Assembly: GCA_006503475.1 (NCBI GenBank) | Contig: RSEH01000001.1 | Span: forward strand, 124,001 to 188,000 | Origin: Stentor roeselii | Lineage: Eukaryota; Ciliophora; Heterotrichea; Heterotrichida; Stentoridae | Direction of reading: 5' to 3' | DNA length: 64,000 nucleotides | Shown here: positions 63,575 to 64,000 of the stretch, piece by piece | Numbering within the stretch: position 1 is the stretch's first letter | Layout of the letters: each line of letters starts with the position of its first letter | Position numbers and translations under genes: made by a program | The notes under the pieces: generated by a model | Databases searched by the model: none | Told to the model about the DNA's origin: nothing | What the model saw: only the letters and a program-made list of their open reading frames with translations

Positions 63575-64000
63575 CTAATCTTCGTCCATAGCCCTACGAA
63601 TATCATCATTTATTTGAAGATAAACACGACATTTCTTTTTGCGAATCCAATCACACTTTTTGCCGTCGCTGATATCATAAATAGTGGACTTCATATAAGC
63701 TCTTTGATGTTTCAGTTTTTCAGGTTTGAACAAGTCCTGAAAGGGTTGCTCAAGGTCATCGAATAATCGAGGGTTTTTTACGAATTTCTGAGCATATTTA
63801 AGTAAAAACACTCCACAGTCAAAAGAATTATTCTGCAGAGGAAGATTCAAGAAAAATATCGGAACATTAGGTGTTATATCAGTTTTAAACTTTTCCCTCC
63901 ATTCCAAACGAATGAAATCTTCAATATCTCTTTGTGGATCGAAAAATCTTGTATCAAGAGAGTCAAAAAAGAGAATTTTCGTTGAAGGTCTTTTTCCAGA
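63575..64000 (-). CDS. Ulp1/SENP-type SUMO protease, 5' part cut by window edge
   Basis: The 3' part of a C48 cysteine protease, continuing beyond base 64000. About 141 residues are visible. The catalytic cysteine lies in LPLQNNSFDCGVFLLKYA, matching the family's QxxxxDCGVF with the oxyanion glutamine, and ILFFDSL upstream matches the strand before it. The catalytic His-Asp part lies outside the window. Ulp1/SENP proteases mature SUMO and remove it from proteins. The frame is open to the window end (SGKRPSTKILFFDSLDTRFF). It is in tandem with OFD1, 38 bp apart. Confidence 0.9.
   Translation of the reverse strand, partial: SGKRPSTKILFFDSLDTRFFDPQRDIEDFIRLEWREKFKTDITPNVPIFFLNLPLQNNSFDCGVFLLKYAQKFVKNPRLFDDLEQPFQDLFKPEKLKHQRAYMKSTIYDISDGKKCDWIRKKKCRVYLQINDDIRRAMDED

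Noticed and set aside
1-64000. Reassigned genetic code as in many ciliates
   Set aside because: TAA, TAG and TGA all end intact domains, and conserved proteins need no read-through of any of them.

Overview
The window looks like macronuclear DNA of a heterotrich ciliate, most probably Stentor or a close relative. TAA, TAG and TGA all end reading frames and none is read through, so the code is standard; this excludes the reassigned codes of Tetrahymena, Paramecium, Blepharisma and Condylostoma. Six genes need removal of a 15-nt GT...AG intron to give an intact recognisable protein, and 15-nt introns are the hallmark of Stentor. Genes are densely packed on both strands with spacers down to 0-12 bp, intergenic DNA is AT-rich, and no mobile element, tRNA, rRNA or CRISPR array was found.

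Layout. 1-11.2 kb: CK1-like kinase, two divergent coiled-coil genes with a 24-bp spacer, a copine-UBA-RING protein, an ABCA-type half transporter, a KDEL-tailed PDIA6-like ER protein and a small GRDTYI-repeat protein. 11.2-20.6 kb: RPS19, a giant CD36-like protein, a hypothetical, a cyclic-nucleotide-gated channel carrying a zinc knuckle, Alba and a small hypothetical. 21.7-31.9 kb: two small ORFs, RCC1-BTB, a membrane-anchored bZIP, seipin, YJU2, CLP1, a C2H2 protein and a homeodomain-like protein. 33.5-47.3 kb: ubiquitin-like protein, tandem pseudokinase-kinase, RBR ligase, EAG/HCN-like channel, SAXO, SF-assemblin, TRIM-like, GPI-anchored and SNARE genes. 47.3-50.2 kb is gene-poor. 50.2-64 kb: a PKG-like pseudokinase, a hypothetical, a kinesin, a PH-like gene, a WD40-ankyrin-channel, Yippee, a PROPPIN (Atg18), OFD1 and a truncated Ulp1 protease.

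The outstanding object is the gene at 55263-56710. Its ordinary first exon ends at 55947. The next 665 bp resolve without remainder into 38 consecutive mini-introns (28 of 15 nt and 10 of 14 nt) separated by 35 exons of only three nucleotides, with two places where introns abut directly. Every junction is phase 1. Joining the pieces gives 36 consecutive stop-free codons that lead in frame into a normal last exon ending in a PH-like C-terminal helix. I know of no described gene with this structure. Because all junctions share one phase, any donor joined to any downstream acceptor in the array keeps the reading frame.

Other themes are hypercompact packing (0 bp between convergent stop codons at 56710/56711, 12 bp between divergent start codons at 60413-60424), a strand composition switch at gene ends (G-poor 5' flanks, C-poor 3' flanks), and unusual domain architectures: an alveolate-type PKG with a dead kinase domain, copine with UBA and RING, and a channel with a CCHC knuckle. 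Functionally the genes are a housekeeping mix: ER and lipid-droplet homeostasis (PDI-like, ATF6-like bZIP, seipin, PROPPIN), pre-mRNA processing (YJU2, CLP1), cilia and cytoskeleton (OFD1, SAXO, SF-assemblin, kinesin) and membrane signalling (channels, copine, PKG-like). All assignments rest on reading motifs by eye; no database search was possible.
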